NCBI GenBank assembly: GCA_023257915.1
Contig: JALRBB010000385.1
Coordinates: forward strand, 1 to 7,745
Length of the DNA: 7,745 nt
From: Quisquiliibacterium sp.
GTDB lineage: Bacteria; Pseudomonadota; Gammaproteobacteria; Burkholderiales; Burkholderiaceae_E
Direction: 5' to 3'
Below are positions 7,476 to 7,745 of this stretch, piece after piece. Position numbers and translations under genes: made by a program. The notes beneath the pieces were generated by a model that was not told the DNA's origin, searched no databases, and saw only the letters and a list, made by a program, of their open reading frames with translations. Within the stretch, counting starts at the first letter, position 1. Every line of letters starts with the position of its first letter.

Positions 7476-7745
7476 ATGCCCGTCCCAATCCACGAGTAGG
7501 CAGGGCCGCGCCAGGATCCATTGTCCTGCATGCCGCCATACACGTTGTAGGGCAGTTGGTTGTCGACCCGAATGTGGTAAAACTGCGCTACCGGCAGATT
7601 TTCCACAAAGCGCCAGCTCTCACCGCCATCCCAAGAGATGTTCAAACCGCCATCGTTGCCTTCAATGATGTGGCCGGGGCGGCGTGGGTTGAGCCAAATG
7701 GCGTGGTGGTCCGGGTGAACCTTGGAGTAGGGGGTCGCGATGGAC
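7466..7745 (-). CDS. Fragment of a BNR/Asp-box (sortilin/VPS10-like) beta-propeller protein
   Basis: The frame is open from the right edge, with no start codon needed and none visible. It encodes about 93 residues of a propeller protein of the WD40/YVTN/BNR-like type, often annotated as glycosyl hydrolase or sortilin-like. [20 protein letters not shown] is followed by [17 protein letters not shown], which contains a good Asp-box (S-x-D-x-G-x-S-W). Then come [20 protein letters not shown] and [13 protein letters not shown], all characteristic of internal blades. Full-length relatives are large (often 800-1000 residues) and usually exported, and both ends are missing here. It has no functional tie to pilus processing and a lower GC content than pilD. 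I treat it as foreign to this locus, either chimeric assembly or a rearrangement. Confidence 0.8.

Overview
This is a compact, GC-rich, almost fully coding stretch of housekeeping DNA from a gammaproteobacterium. ZapD, YacG, a Nudix/thiamine-phosphate-synthase fusion and a type IV pilus prepilin peptidase next to coaE together point to that class. I cannot place it reliably at order level. No phage, insertion sequence, CRISPR array, RNA gene or defence system is visible.

Left block, plus strand (1-5005): the 3' half of secA, then argJ, a DUF815-type AAA+ ATPase, a Nudix hydrolase with a divergent thiamine-phosphate-synthase-like tail, and a PaaI-type hotdog thioesterase. argJ/ATPase and ATPase/Nudix each overlap by 4 bases (ATGA and GTGA), which suggests translational coupling. 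The other gaps are 87 and 42 bases. The genes look co-transcribed but are functionally mixed: protein export, arginine biosynthesis, an uncharacterised ATPase, nucleotide-pool cleaning and acyl-CoA hydrolysis.

Right block, minus strand (reading from 7745 down to 4935): pilD-coaE-zapD-yacG. This is the familiar gammaproteobacterial neighbourhood of type IV pilus processing, the last step of CoA synthesis, FtsZ-ring cross-linking and a small zinc protein that inhibits gyrase. zapD and yacG overlap by one base (TGATG). A weak promoter candidate lies in the 111-base coaE-zapD spacer. The two blocks converge and overlap tail-to-tail by 71 bases (4935-5005), leaving no room for a conventional terminator.

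The real anomaly is at the right edge. The pilD reading frame lacks its start and first membrane segment. It is instead joined in frame, near 7450-7475, to a fragment of an unrelated BNR/Asp-box (sortilin-like) beta-propeller protein that runs off the window. GC drops from about 70% to about 60% across the join (hand count). An assembly chimera is the most economical explanation, and a genuine rearrangement is the alternative. Otherwise the region looks ordinary. The points worth a second look are the degenerate thiamine-synthase-like domain, the uncharacterised coupled ATPase, the overlapping convergent ends and the unusual zapD start.
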